NCBI GenBank assembly: GCA_963575745.1
Contig: CAUYUJ010014554.1
Span: 60,001-124,000, forward strand
Source: Prorocentrum cordatum
Lineage: Eukaryota > Sar > Dinophyceae > Prorocentrales > Prorocentraceae
Length of the DNA: 64,000 nucleotides
Reading direction: 5' to 3'
Both the position numbers and the translations under genes were made by a program. This document shows positions 41,991-52,289 of the stretch, in pieces (position 1 is the first letter of the stretch; every line of letters begins with the position of its first letter). Under the pieces are notes generated by a model that saw only the letters and a program-made list of their open reading frames with translations, did no database searches and was not told the origin of the DNA.

Positions 41991-43073
41991 ACCTGACCCT
42001 GCCGCGCTTTCCAGCGCACGCCTGCGCATGGAGACGTGAAGTTTCAGCCGCCGAAGGCGGCCACGTTCTGGGGGGCGCTGCCAGGTGCGCGCTCGCTGAG
42101 AAGTTTTCAAGAACGCGATAACTTTTCTTCCTCTTATGCTTATTCTGCTGAAGGTCTGGCTCTTCGGGCTGCTCGTCTTTTTTTCACTTGGGAACCTTGC
42201 GCGATCCCGAGGTGCTGCGCCCGCGCCTGAGGTTGCGCCGCCGCCGCCCAAGCCCTCCTCCGGAGGCAGCCTCGCGTCGGTCGAGCTGCCAGATGGAGAA
42301 CGGATGCAGCTACCAACGACGTTACAATCGTCATTTTCAGGCTCCTCGCGTCCACCTGCAGGGCCTGACTTCGCCGCTGTCCGCAGCCCTCGATCTGCGG
42401 GCTGCTGGGGCACTGGGGGCGGCGGGGGAACGAGGGGCGCAGCTGGTGCCGCTGAGGCTGGGGCCCGGGGTGACGGCGCAGATCCCGACGGGGGAACTGG
42501 CGGAATCGCTGGAAGCGATGACGATGGTGGCGAACTTGCTGCGTGCATCTTTTGCACATGCATCTGTTGCATGTGCTGTATCTGCGTGATCTGTCGCAGC
42601 TGAACGCGCTGCTGCATGGCCTGCAGCGCGGCGCCCGGGCCGGGCGCCGTCGCCGGCTTGGGGGGGGGCTCCAACCGCGATTGCGCAGGGCGCTGTTCAG
42701 CAGCAGCGACTTCATCTGGAGCTCGACCTTCGAGAGACTTCACTGACGAAATCCACTTGCAGCAGTCGGCGGGCGCCCCCCCCCCCTTGCCCTCCACGCC
42801 TCCACCGCGCCCGCCCCGCGCCCCCCGCCCCCCGTCCGACGCCGCGCTCCGCGGCGCCGCCCGCCCCCCTGGAAAGGCGGGCAGAGGGCCCTGCGAAGAG
42901 GGCGTGCTTGATCTGATTGATTTCTGACAAATGTTGTCTACATATATCGTTTGTATGTATATGCAAGTGGCACGTGTGTGCCCAGGCTCATACAAAAAAG
43001 CTGAAGGGGCGTTTGAAGCAGGAGTGAAATGCAACATCGAAGTCGCACTCGAGCGCAAGTGGGGTTGCCACAC
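41988..43073 (-). CDS. Unidentified Gln/Pro/Ala-rich protein, candidate
   Basis: A minus-strand frame of 361 codons. Residues about 90-290 are the most protein-like: CCKWISSVKSLEGRAPDEVA, then a Gln/Met-rich helix (QAMQQRVQLRQITQIQHMQQ), then Pro/Ala/Ser-rich low complexity. The C-terminus is basic (KTSSPKSQTFSRISIRGRKV). The first ~60 residues have stop-free but different composition and the true start may be internal. Such regions occur in RNA-binding or regulatory proteins, but no domain is visible, so no function is proposed. Confidence 0.35.
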   Translation of the reverse strand: MWQPHLRSSATSMLHFTPASNAPSAFLYEPGHTRATCIYIQTIYVDNICQKSIRSSTPSSQGPLPAFPGGRAAPRSAASDGGRGARGGRGGGVEGKGGGAPADCCKWISSVKSLEGRAPDEVAAAEQRPAQSRLEPPPKPATAPGPGAALQAMQQRVQLRQITQIQHMQQMHVQKMHAASSPPSSSLPAIPPVPPSGSAPSPRAPASAAPAAPLVPPPPPVPQQPADRGLRTAAKSGPAGGREEPENDDCNVVGSCIRSPSGSSTDARLPPEEGLGGGGATSGAGAAPRDRARFPSEKKTSSPKSQTFSRISIRGRKVIAFLKTSQRARTWQRPPERGRLRRLKLHVSMRRRALESAAGSG

Positions 43074-43084
43074 CTTGCGATGTG

Positions 43085-43159
43085 TGTACCAGGACCCCCC
43101 AGGAAGCCTCAGGAGGCCCGACTTGGATACCAGAAGAGGCTCCAGGAGGCCCCAGGATT

Positions 43160-43160
<1 letters not shown>
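43085..43160. repeat. AGGAGGCCCC short array
   Basis: About six units (CCCCAGGAAGCCTCAGGAGG, AGAAGAGGCTCCAGGAGGCC), just before the (TG)n tract. Confidence 0.8.
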
Positions 43161-43372
<212 letters not shown>

Positions 43373-43427
43373 GTCTAGCGTGTGATGTGTTGGGCGTGAT
43401 TTGTGTCTCTGTGCGCATGTAGTTCTG

Positions 43428-43675
43428 AAGCCCCAGGGGGCCCCAGGATGCCCCAGGCGGCCTCAGGAGGCCCCAGGGGACCCCGGGAGGCTTCAGGAGG
43501 CCCCAAGAGCCTCCAGGAGGCCGCAGGAAGCCCCAGGAGGCCCCAGGAGGTTTCAGGAGACCCCCAGGAGGCTCCGAGGCGGGGTCTGGGGTGCCAGAAG
43601 GTTCAGAAAGCCCCTGGAGGCCCCGGGAGGTTCCAGGAGGCCCCCAGGAGGCTCCGAGGCGGGATCTGGGGCTCG
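43428..43675. repeat. AGGAGGCCCC minisatellite, third locus
   Basis: About 22 units; in addition a ~70-bp duplication (CCCCCAGGAGGCTCCGAGGC at about 43560 and 43643). Confidence 0.9.
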
Positions 43676-43929
43676 ATGTTGGAAGGATTTTTCAAGCGAA
43701 ACCGCCATTCCCTGAGAATCGGGGTCACAATCATTGAAATTACCATGTGTTTTTGAAGGTTTTATGTTAAAATGTTGAAATTCTCATGTGTTTTTGGACC
43801 CTGACGTCACGATCTGCGTGAGGGGTGCCACCGATTTTCAGAATTTCGAGGATGTCCCGAGCGAAACGCCCAGAAATATCGCGGACGCGTGCGCATTAAT
43901 CGCCTCTGAGCTCTACTCCCTCGGAGAGG

Positions 43930-43945
43930 TGCGTATGAATTTATA

Positions 43946-44000
<55 letters not shown>

Positions 44001-44013
44001 GTATATGTATATG

Positions 44014-44092
<79 letters not shown>

Positions 44093-44105
44093 TATATATA
44101 TAATG

Positions 44106-44160
<55 letters not shown>

Positions 44161-44165
44161 ATACA
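43930..44165. repeat. (TA)n and (TATATG)n microsatellite
   Basis: About 235 bp of alternating TA, with a central ATATGT variant section. Gives false Tyr-Ile frames on both strands. Confidence 0.97.
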
Positions 44166-44184
44166 TATATGCATTACATATTTC

Positions 44185-44547
44185 TTAAAATGCCAGCGCT
44201 GCGCCGTTGTTCGCCTTCTTCCGCTTGATCGGCTTGCCCCCTGGCGCCGCGGGGCCGTGGGTCGACGCCATTTCCAGGACTATGTTGACAGTGTTGCCAG
44301 TTCCTCCAGCGCGCGCCCGGGCGCCCCCGCCTGCGTCGGCGTCGCCCCGGAAACGCGCGCGCTCTTGCGCGGCCTGGCGCGCGAGGGGCGCGCGGCCAAT
44401 TCCGCCTCCCACGCGGCCCTCGGGGCCGCCTTTGTTGCGGCGTTTTGGCCCGTTCCGCGAGACAATCCGCATTGGCTGGGGCGCCCGCTGCTCGCCCTGC
44501 CGCGGGCGCCCCCGAGCGCCGCTGCTATTGGCGAAGATCCAATGCAC
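44185..44547 (-). CDS. Unidentified basic protein C-terminus, candidate
   Basis: Minus-strand frame of 120 codons ending in a TGA just beside the (TA)n tract. The last ~40 residues ([20 protein letters not shown] then [18 protein letters not shown]) have the composition of real protein and contain a classical basic nuclear-localisation-like cluster (KPIKRKK). The rest is Arg/Gly/Ala-rich. May be the last exon of a minus-strand gene together with the pieces up to 47.6 kb. No family recognised. Confidence 0.35.
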   Translation of the reverse strand: MHWIFANSSGARGRPRQGEQRAPQPMRIVSRNGPKRRNKGGPEGRVGGGIGRAPLARQAAQERARFRGDADAGGGARARAGGTGNTVNIVLEMASTHGPAAPGGKPIKRKKANNGAALAF

Positions 44548-44595
44548 CTCATTGAACTCCTCGCCCCCCCCTCCTCGTCTTCTCCCTCATCAAAA

Positions 44596-44868
44596 TTAAG
44601 AGGCGGGCCCTGGGGGCCGCCGCCCTCCGGCGGCGGCGGGGGCTCGCCCGGCGGGGCGGCGGCCGCGATCGTCGCCTGGCCCGCGCCCTTTGTCTCCCAC
44701 AGAGTCAGCTGCTAATGCCCTCTTTCTCTTCCTGCGACCTCCCCTTCTGCGACTGCTGCCGCCGCCGCCACTGCGACCCCTGCAAGTGCCGCCCCTGCCC
44801 CGCGCCTCCACGGGCGACGGCGGGGAGGCCGGCGCAGCTGTCGCCGAGGGCACTGCGAGCGGCGCCAT
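44596..44868 (-). CDS. Unidentified Gly/Arg-rich fragment, candidate
   Basis: Minus-strand frame of 90 codons upstream of the preceding piece. Includes RRKRKRALAADSVGDKGRGP. High GC makes the frame open in any case, so support is weak; listed because it lies in order and strand with its neighbours. Confidence 0.2.
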   Translation of the reverse strand: MAPLAVPSATAAPASPPSPVEARGRGGTCRGRSGGGGSSRRRGGRRKRKRALAADSVGDKGRGPGDDRGRRPAGRAPAAAGGRRPPGPAS

Positions 44869-45139
44869 CTGCGCCGCGGAAGCAGTTGGAAGAGAGGAGC
44901 TCGACAGTCAACCTCGCCCCCGCTGAGTGCCTTGCAGACGTCGAAGCTGCGCGCGCGCGGGGAATTCCGAATCCGACCTCACGAGGAAAGGGCCCAAACG
45001 AATTGCTTCAGTGCTAAGAACATGAGAACGTCCAGACTGCGCTCGAAATGCGACTTGGAGAAACTACTCGCGTGTGAACTATTGTACTGTTCACGCACAT
45101 AAGGATTGTAACGCAATCGTATACGTATATGTATACACA

Positions 45140-45146
<7 letters not shown>

Positions 45147-45175
<29 letters not shown>
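45147..45175. repeat. (TA)n microsatellite
   Basis: Short alternating TA run. Confidence 0.9.
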
Positions 45176-45176
<1 letters not shown>

Positions 45177-45482
45177 GCCAGGCCCACCATTGCCGCGTCC
45201 GACCGCGCCGCCGCGAGCCGAAGCCCGAATGCGCCGCGGCGACGCCGTCGGAAACGGCGCGGACAACAGCGCGAAAACGAGGACAACGCGCCGACGCGAA
45301 CGCGAAGCCCGACGTCGCGAGAACGGAGCTTGGCGGGCGCGAGCACCGAGGAGGGGGGGGGGCCTAGACTGCGCCTGCGCCGTGGCAGCCCGCTGCGGCC
45401 AGCCAGCCACGCCCGCCCGATCGCTGGCCCTGGGCTGTCGCAGGGCAGGGCGCCTAAGCGTCGCGGTGTCCCGCGCAGGAGG

Positions 45483-45485
45483 GTG

Positions 45486-45553
<68 letters not shown>

Positions 45554-45555
45554 GA
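45483..45555. repeat. (TA)n microsatellite
   Basis: About 70 bp of alternating TA, following a 300-bp GC-rich block that separates it from the run at 45147. Confidence 0.95.
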
Positions 45556-45744
45556 TGCATATATAGGTAAACATGCACGCACATACCCCCCCCCTCCTCG
45601 GGGGGGCAACAAAAAAATAAAATAAAATAAAAAACACGCCTCGCGCGCCCCCCCGCGCAGGGGGTCTTCTTGCAAGCGACGCATGGCAATGCGCTGTCGT
45701 TGCGTCGGTAGTTATTCGAGGTCGCGGTGATGGATGATTCGCCC

Positions 45745-45974
45745 ATTTCCCGCGCCGGGCGCAGAACTTGCGTTTGCGCCTCACGGGCGACGCAGATGGC
45801 TGCGCAGCTGGGCGCTCGCGAAGCGAAACAAAGACTTCCATATTCTTGGGCGACGGCCTTCTTGCGCGGGAGAGGAAGCTCCGCCCTGTCGGCCACAAAC
45901 GCCATTCGAAACGCATTCGATGCCGCGAGGGTTCTAACTTGAAGCTGCCGCGCAACGTAGCGATAAAGATGCAA
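45745..45974 (-). CDS. Unidentified coding piece, candidate
   Basis: Minus-strand frame with QLQVRTLAASNAFRMAFVAD followed by RKKAVAQEYGSLCFASRAPS. Protein-like composition for about 70 residues. The frame then continues into clearly non-coding (TA)n, so the exon, if real, ends before about 45700. Confidence 0.25.
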
Positions 45975-46330
45975 TGCGCAGCATGGATGGCATGATATGA
46001 TGCGCGTGCGTTCTACATATTGGCTGACAAACGTGCGCTCGCATCCCGAACTTCTCCTCCAGCGCGCAGGCCATCCATGCCGACGCGTCCTCTTCGGAAA
46101 GTGCCTTCGTGTCCATAGAGGTCACTGCTTCGCGGCCGACTGCCCGCACGGCGTCCACGTCGCAATCTTTGTAGCGCGCGCCCCCGCTGGATGCCGCCTG
46201 CCGCGTCGGCTCGACCCTCTGGCGCGCTGCAATGCTGCTGGGAGCTTCGTGAGACATCTCCACGTGTATCCAATCCCGTGGCTGGCTGGCCTTTTGCCTG
46301 CAGTCTTCATTGCTTTCGCCGTGCCCTGCT
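45934..46330 (-). CDS. Unidentified coding piece, candidate
   Basis: Minus-strand frame reading RDWIHVEMSHEAPSSIAARQ, then YKDCDVDAVRAVGREAVTSM and DTKALSEEDASAWMACALEE. Even spread of residue types with an acidic helix pattern; better than the overlapping alternatives. The upstream end probably joins, by an intron or a frameshift, the piece at 46307-46750. No family recognised. Confidence 0.35.
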
Positions 46331-46750
46331 CTTCGCCATGGCGCTCCCCTTGCCCTCCGGCGCAGCCCCCGCGGGCCCCTCGTCCTGCTCCTCCTCCATG
46401 TCCTCGTCCTCGTAGGCGCCCTCCCCGCGGGGCGTTGCCTCGGCGGCGGCCTGGTCTCTGCCCCCGGCGGCCCGCGAGGCCAGCGCGCGCTCCTCCCCAT
46501 CGAGCAGGATGTTCGGCATCTCTGTCGGCGGGAAGTGGCCGTCTCCGAGGTCCGCCTAGCAGAAGCCCTTCTCGCCGCGCACTAGGGGGCGCGCCTGCCC
46601 CCGAAAGGCGCCTTCGATGGCGTGCGCGAAGCACTTGCAGTCCACGTGTCCGGTGGCCCCCTCCTTGTCCTTGCGGGCGCGCGCAGGCGCCGTCTGCGCG
46701 CGCGCAGGCGCGTGTGCATGCATGTCTTCATGTGCGCGCCATATACACAC
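46307..46750 (-). pseudogene. Unidentified acidic protein piece with one in-frame stop
   Basis: In one minus-strand frame, GATGHVDCKCFAHAIEGAFR continues to VRGEKGFC, a TAG stop (about 46558), and then on in the same frame with MPNILLDGEERALASRAAGG and an acidic stretch (YEDEDMEEEQDEG). The protein-like quality on both sides of the stop suggests one gene with a nonsense change, a sequencing error, or an intron covering the stop. Family unknown. Confidence 0.4.
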
Positions 46751-46965
46751 GCATGCGCGCTACGCGCCCGCGGCCACGCGCGCGCAAGTCAATGCGCGCA
46801 TCTGCGCACGCGCGGGCTATGTTTGCATAGTGTAAATCGGCACATAACGAAATGCGCATGCGCGCGCATCTCTGCGCGCGCGCGACGGAAGCAAAACGCG
46901 CGAGGTATACTGTATACTCGGCGGCGCTCCAGCAGGTGCGACCGCGGACGCGTGACTGGCCAAAG
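46640..46965. other. GCGCGC-rich DNA
   Basis: Dense in GCGCGC and GCGCATGCGC, the latter palindromic. No gene recognised. Confidence 0.5.
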
Positions 46966-47012
46966 CAGGTTAGCAGGAGTGGGCGATGCCAAATCCACGC
47001 ATGTTCGCGCCT

Positions 47013-47068
47013 TTTCCTTCTTCTTCTTCTTCTTTTTCTTCTTCTTCTTCTTCTTCTTCTTCTTCTCG
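47013..47068. repeat. (TTC)n microsatellite
   Basis: About 55 bp of TTC triplets; on the minus strand it gives a poly-Glu run within the frame 46970-47206. Confidence 0.95.
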
Positions 47069-47209
47069 GGCGTCTTCTTCTCGAGCCCGCGCCGCGATCC
47101 CCCCGCGCGCGCGCCGGGATGTCCGCGCCGGTTCTCGGGGGCGCTGCCGCGTCAGAAGCGCGCGGGGATGGGGGTGGCGACGGGGGCGGAGATGGATCTG
47201 GCGCAAGGG

Positions 47210-47626
47210 TCATTCTCGCCGTGGGGATCCTGGCGTGGGGGGAGCTCTCTCGCCTGTCGCCAAGTTGCGGACCTTGCCGCTCGCGTAGCTCACGGCGCGC
47301 GAAGTCGCTCTCGCGCGCTTCTGCGCCCGCTTCTTCCCGAGCGCCGTCGTGGCCGAGATGGCTCTGGTCAGCGGCGCGCGGCCAACCTGGCGGGCAACGC
47401 TCGCCAAGGATCCCAGCAGGCCCACGTTGTTCTTGCTTGACTGCATTGCGTCGCCCCGGTCCGCCCTCGCCGCCTCGATCTCCGCGGCGCGCTCGAGCGC
47501 GATGGCCTGCGGGCCCTCGCCCGCGAGCTCGCGCCTCGCGCGGGACATGGCGGGCGATCGAAATCCCGCGCCTCGAGCTGCGACGCGGGCGCGCGCGCTT
47601 CGAACCGCGACGCCCACGGAAAGCAA
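47210..47626 (-). CDS. Unidentified basic protein, candidate
   Basis: Minus-strand frame, 138 codons. From about residue 27 it reads very much like a protein: SRARRELAGEGPQAIALERA, DAMQSSKNNVGLLGSLASVA and ATTALGKKRAQKRARATSRA. Lys, Asn and Val occur in spite of the high GC, unlike shadow frames. Begins and ends without visible partner; may be an exon of the same minus-strand gene as the pieces at 44.2-46.7 kb. No domain recognised. Confidence 0.4.
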   Translation of the reverse strand: MLSVGVAVRSARARVAARGAGFRSPAMSRARRELAGEGPQAIALERAAEIEAARADRGDAMQSSKNNVGLLGSLASVARQVGRAPLTRAISATTALGKKRAQKRARATSRAVSYASGKVRNLATGERAPPTPGSPRRE

Positions 47627-47726
47627 GCGTCAGTTTGCCCGGGTTCCGCCCGCCTCCTCCTCGAGCAAGCGATTGCCGCTGACCTCGCGTTTTCTTTCGC
47701 GCAGCCTCCTCCGCGGGAGGCCTTTT

Positions 47727-47753
47727 TTGGGGGTGGGGTGGGGGGGGGGGGGG
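47727..47753. repeat. Poly(G) tract
   Basis: GGGGTGGGGTGGGGGGGGGG; G-quadruplex-type sequence, no function shown. Confidence 0.9.
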
Positions 47754-47964
47754 GCACGGCGACAACGACGAGAAACGATGAATGGGCGGATGTTCGGATA
47801 ATGGGATGGCGCGCCCACGTGCGCGAGCGATCTCCATGGAAAATATCAGCGCGAAGCCAATGTATTCGTCGCCCCTAATTAGGGCGGAGCCAGCGTTGAT
47901 CCGAGCCAGTACTACTTCGCACGTACGATTAGCGTTGACAGCTAATTTGCACGCGTCGGAAGCT

Positions 47965-48245
47965 CATGGGAGGGCCTCTGAGAGCCTCGTTGGGCAGGCA
48001 TCCCGGGCCAGTTTTTCTGAGGATGTCCCGCGCGAGGGCGCCCGTTTGGAATTCGTCACCGGATTCGCCCGATTTCGCCGGGTTTCCCAGATCTCGCCTC
48101 AAACGGAACAGGCAAGCCTTTGAGAGCCCCGTTGGGCAGGTTCTGGGGGATGGTTTTTCAGAGGATGTCCCGCGCGAGGGCGCCGGTTTGGAATTCATCG
48201 CCGGATTTCGCCGGATTTCTCGGATCTCGCCTGAAACGGAACGGG
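47965..48245. repeat. ~142-bp tandem duplication with GAGGATGTCCCGCGCGAGG
   Basis: Two units: CTCTGAGAGCCTCGTTGGGC at about 47977 and TTTGAGAGCCCCGTTGGGC at about 48119. Both continue with TTTTTC.GAGGATGTCCC, GCGCGAGGGCGCC, TTTGGAATTC.TC, GGATTTCGCC and CTCGCCT.AAACGGAAC. The GAGGATGTCYCG core is shared with other repeats in the window. Confidence 0.85.
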
Positions 48246-48354
48246 GGGCGGTCGGCGGGGCCACTGCCTCGCGCGCCGGGGGTCAGGATGACGTGGCATG
48301 GCGTTTAGCCATTCGCAACAAATCCTCTCTGACATGCTCTTTCTACCTGTCCTC

Positions 48355-48668
48355 TGCACGCAGGCGTTGTGGTGTGCACCAGCGCTACGTTGCACTCGTA
48401 TGCTGTGGTGTAGACAGGAGCTGTGGTGTGCACAGGCGCTGCAGTGCACGCTAGCACCGTGGTGTACACAGGCGCTGTGTTGCACATGGTTGTTGTGGTG
48501 TACACATTCGCTGTGGTGTACACCAGCGCTGTGGTGCACGCAAGCAGCGTGGTGTACACAGGGGTTGCGTTGAACACGGCTGTTGCGGTGTACGCAGGCG
48601 CTGTGGTGTACACGCGCGTTGTGGTGTACGCGAGCAGTGTGGTGTACACAAGCGCTGTGGGGTAGATC
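48355..48668. repeat. GTGGTGTACACAGGCGCT 18-bp tandem repeat
   Basis: About 17 units of 18 bp. Core GTGTACAC is a palindrome. The unit length keeps three frames open on each strand (AVVYTS-type peptides), which is a repeat artefact. Confidence 0.9.
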
Positions 48669-49085
48669 GCCACCTACATGCTGTTCGCGTCGTCGTCGTC
48701 GCTGGTCGCTCGTCGCTCATCGTTGTCGTGCGCGCGGGCGTTCCTGTGGTGCCGGACCCACTCGGTGGGGCGGGCGTTATGTCATACCTCCCTCTGACGC
48801 CTGTCATTGCCGAAAATCAAAAATTTCGCGTTTGCTGCTGTGTTCTAACACCTTTTACGAAGGGCCACGAGAACCTCGCCCTCGCAACGTAAGTTTCCAA
48901 GCTACGCAGGCCTTCCCGAGACAGGCATGGCTGCTGAGGTTGATCGAGGGGTCGCGATGGCTACAGCCCAGGCGTCGGCCAGCCTTTCGGCTGGTTAACG
49001 CCCCACCCTCCTCCCCCATGTTGTTCTTCCACCGCACGCTGTGCTGCGCAAGTGCTCCAAATGTTTTCATCCGTGCATCTGCCTT
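48669..49085. other. Intergenic DNA, nothing recognised
   Basis: Begins with GTCGTCGTCGTCGCTG. No gene or repeat family recognised in the remainder. Confidence 0.4.
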
Positions 49086-49089
49086 CCAC

Positions 49090-49262
49090 ATGCCCATATT
49101 TGCACACCCCTCACACGGTTCGCGGTCCCATAGGCTCCAATTGAGGACCCAACGTCTCAGAGAGGGGCGGTCCCCCCGGCCTATGTCGGCATACCCCTCA
49201 CATGTTCCATGGCCCCACCGGGGGGCTCAATTGTGGCGGTCCCCCAGCTAAGTTCGGCAAGC
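49090..49262. repeat. 87-bp CACATGGCGGCG array element, copy 4
   Basis: Diverged units with CACCCCTCACACGGTTCGCG, TACCCCTCACATGTTCCATG and GCCCCACCGGGGGGCTCAAT. No terminal ATATGGTTGGG block is seen; it runs straight towards the LINE 3' side. Confidence 0.65.
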
Positions 49263-49509
49263 AGCGTGACCACCACACCACAAAGCCAAGTATCCAGAGG
49301 GGCGCGAGGGCAGACGAGCGCACGATTGGCGACTCTTCAAGAAAATTGACAGCGTGACAGGAAAATTGAACGCCCCGCGACTGAAACAGAACAATGAAGC
49401 GTTCGATTGTGAAGCAGAGACGGACAGCGAAGCGGAGGAGGAACAGGAGGAGAAGAGGAGGAGAGGAAAGATGACGCACATGATTTCGATCAAAAGGGTG
49501 CTCAGAGTT

Positions 49510-50600
49510 TTTGCATCATCTTTTACACTTGTTGCGCCCACTGCCGGGGCCGTCCGCGTCGACGATGCGCCGCCAATTTTTGGGTGCACCGTTTGCTTGG
49601 CACACTTTTTTGCGCACCAAAGAATGACTCCCACTTGTTGCGATTTTGCCGTAAAGTTGCATCTGCTTTACAAGGAGAAGATCAGATAACGGTGTTTCGC
49701 CAGGTTGCGTCAAAGCCTGCACATTGTTCACTCTCGATATGTACGAATGAGGTATGCCCAAGATCTTGCCTACACATTTGCAGTGAAAGCAATCCAATAT
49801 GTTCGTGTCTGCTTTGAGAAGCCATAGGGTGTCAAGTATATAAATCCAGAAGCTTGCTGGCAAGACAACTGGAATGTATGTGCAATTTCCTGAGACCGTA
49901 ATTTTTGCAATGATTTGATTATGCTGGGGCATTCGCCCAATCTTTGAGACAATTCGTTCCCAGCTTTTTGCCATCACATGAGACCAAACCACCTAAATGA
50001 ATTGCCTCCCTCACGCGTTTAATGGGTTCGCCTGTTGGTCTCCTGACCTCCCCATCGGAAGAAATAGTGTTTAGCTCCGTTTTTTTTCCAATTATATTCA
50101 AAGTTATACTTGTGTTTTTCCGCTATGATCGCCTCCAGCATCATCTGCAGATTGTCTGGGTGTTGGGAGACCACTAGCGTGTCATTTGCGTATGGGATGT
50201 CGCGGGTGACGGCCTATTCCGGCTCCGCTTGCAGCACCAGTCAGGCCAGGGCGTCGTGCAACATGACAGACTGACCGGCAATGAACAAATTTGGGTTTAG
50301 TGGGCACTTTTGGGCAATCCCAGCAAATTGCTTCTTCTCGGCCGATTTCCCACAGCGGTCAACAATTGTAGAATACCGCTCTGCGTAAATACTCCGTATC
50401 ATGCAACAGTAGGAACCCATGCCAAAAACACATTCGTTTTGCCAGGGTATCTTGGGTTTTGTGTGATTTGCGTTCAGATTGATGGCTTGCAGCGGCCGCA
50501 AAGACGTCGCAGCTGGCAGGGCATCCTGAGTGCCTTTGATGTTGGGATGCTTTGCGCGAGCCATCTATGAACCGCCTGGCCCAGGGTATCCTGAGTTTAT
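49510..50600 (-). mobile_element. 5'-truncated LINE-type retrotransposon
   Basis: Minus-strand remains of one LINE reverse transcriptase from its palm domain to its C-terminal region. In order: AGIAQKCPLNPNLFI, PYANDTLVVSQ, VREAIHLGGLVSCDG, KCVGKILGIPHSYISRV and PLSDLLLVKQMQLYGKIA. Upstream (above 50600) there is no endonuclease or N-terminal RT, which is the usual 5' truncation of LINE insertions. No poly(A) or simple-repeat tail was seen at the 3' side. Confidence 0.8.
49516..50564 (-). pseudogene. LINE reverse transcriptase, broken, catalytic YADD changed to YAND
   Basis: The reading runs over several frames (50564-50241, then about 50240-50100, 50101-49960 and 49992-49516) with in-frame stops. 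The catalytic motif, encoded at 50192-50181, is Tyr-Ala-Asn-Asp where an active enzyme has Tyr-Ala-Asp-Asp, and GCPLSP reads KCPLNP with Lys for Gly. Both changes would abolish activity according to what is known of reverse transcriptases. The C-terminal ILGIPHSYISRV and QMQLYGKIA blocks are those I recall from dinoflagellate LINEs. Confidence 0.75.
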
Positions 50601-50699
50601 TCGCTGCCACCGGTAAAGCACGAAACGAAACCCTGGCCTCAGGAACGTTGGCGATTTCCAGGGTTGGATGTCGTGCGATGGATTGTTGTGGACTGGTTT
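50601..50699. other. Spacer between LINE and array element
   Basis: About 100 bp, nothing recognised. Confidence 0.4.
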
Positions 50700-51375
50700 T
50701 GACTGTGCCTCACGTGTTTCGTGGACGCATAGGGAGCTCCAGCTATGGCCCCAGGCGGACGGTGCCGTTTGCGGCCCCGATGCCCGTGTGGCCATACCCC
50801 TTACACGTCCTTTGGCCGCATAGGGAGTTCAATTCAGGCCCAAGGGGGGGGCGACCGCATACGGTTCTCCAGCCGATGCCGGAGGGGGGGGGGGCCGCAT
50901 GCGGTCTTCCAGCCCATGCGCGCATACCCCTCACACGTTTCGTGTTTCTACAGGGAGTTCCGACTAAGGCCAATCAGTGGAGGGTAACCGCACGTGCCCT
51001 TCCCAGCCCATTTTGGCACACTCACACGTTTCTCCAACTAAGGCCCGGGGGGGAGGGGGGGCACGCCCATTGCGCGACATTGCTCACCTTCTCTTGGCCC
51101 CAGAGGAGGCGATTCTACCGAAGACCCCAGGGGGGGGAGGGGGGGAAATCGCATGCGGTTCCCCAGCCCATTTCGGCATACCCCTCGCACATGTCGTGGC
51201 CCCATAGGGAGCTCCACCGAAGGCCCCACTGGCACAGCTCGCATGCGTCCCCGAGCCCATTTCGGCACACCCATCGCACGCATCGTGGTCCAATAGGGAG
51301 TTCCATGAAAACGATATTCACAAGTGCGGTAGTCACAACTGCATATGGTTGGGTCCTTCGCCTGAATAATTATTG
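50700..51375. repeat. 87-bp CACATGGCGGCG array element, copy 5
   Basis: The longest copy, with about seven diverged units. Recurring blocks are CACACGTTTCGTGG, CCCCATAGGGAGCTCCA, CATACCCCTCACACGT and GCATGCGGTTCTCCAGCCCA; G-runs are inserted in several units. It ends GCATATGGTTGGGTCCTTCG followed by CCTGAA, the same terminal block as copies 1 and 3. Confidence 0.75.
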
Positions 51376-52289
51376 TTTTCAAAAGTGTGTTCCCGCTGCG
51401 GCGTTGACCTCATTTCAGGATCGGCGCTTTGTTCCCGTCGTTTAGGATGGTGCTCCCGCCCCAGCGTGCGCTACATTTCTGGATCCGAGTCGAGTCCCTC
51501 CTCGTCGTTGTCGCCTCCTCTGTTCCCTCTGCCTGCCCCTTGTCCTCCTACTCCCGCTCCTCCTGCTCGTGCTGCTGCTGTTTCTCTTCGTCCTTCTGCC
51601 TCATTTGTCTCTTCGTCCTGCTCATCTGCCGCCTCCTCCACCTCCTCTAATGCACACAGCACAGCTTCGATTTCTTGCCCCTTCCCCTTCTACAGTTACA
51701 CAATATGAGTACTATTCTCCTCTCTCCCCTAATGACGTCCAGAAGATATCCGGCCCCCTCCGCGTGTTGTTCTTTACACACTGGATTCCCGGGAGTCGGG
51801 TTTTCGCTTGGTTTTTGTTTCAAACATGTTGTTCCCGCTGGAGCGTTGGCCTCATTTTCGGGCTTCCGGGCTTCCTTCGTTCCGAATCGTGCTCCCGCTT
51901 CAGCGCTAGCCTCATTTCTGCGCTTCCGCTCGTTCCGAATCGTGCTCCCGCTGCAGCGTTGGCCTTCCTTCCAAATAGGCCCCCAAATCTAGAAAATGCC
52001 ACCCCGTAAAACCATTGGAAGTGATTCCACATTCGGTGTCGATTCGTTGATTCTGGGGCTCCAGAAGCCCCCACTGTGGAGCGTCGTCGCTTCAGGAAGT
52101 ATCAAGCGGGGGCCGAGTTTCTGCTTTGAGAAAGCAACGTTGAAAGCAGAGCCAGCGGGTGCTCTCCATCAGCCCCGTCTTGTGTGGAGCTTTTCGGGGA
52201 GCCCAAGGAGCGAGACATGGAGCCACGACTCCAAACCGGCCCAGGCTTCTCAAAAACGATCCATTTATTTTCCGCGGAACTTGGCGCCA
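51376..52289. other. Intergenic DNA with TTCCCGCTG.AGCGTTGGCC repeats
   Basis: GTTCCCGCTGCGGCGTTGAC (51388), GTTCCCGCTGGAGCGTTGGC (51830), GCTCCCGCTTCAGCGCTAGC (51891) and GCTCCCGCTGCAGCGTTGGC (51944), each followed by CTCATTT or CTTCCTT, mark units about 55-60 bp long in the second cluster. Pyrimidine-rich tract at 51490-51660. No gene recognised. Confidence 0.55.

Noticed and set aside
46640-46965. CpG/GCGCGC-rich block as a promoter
   Set aside because: High GC is general in the window and no TATA-like, TTTT-type or other defined promoter element could be tied to a supported gene start.
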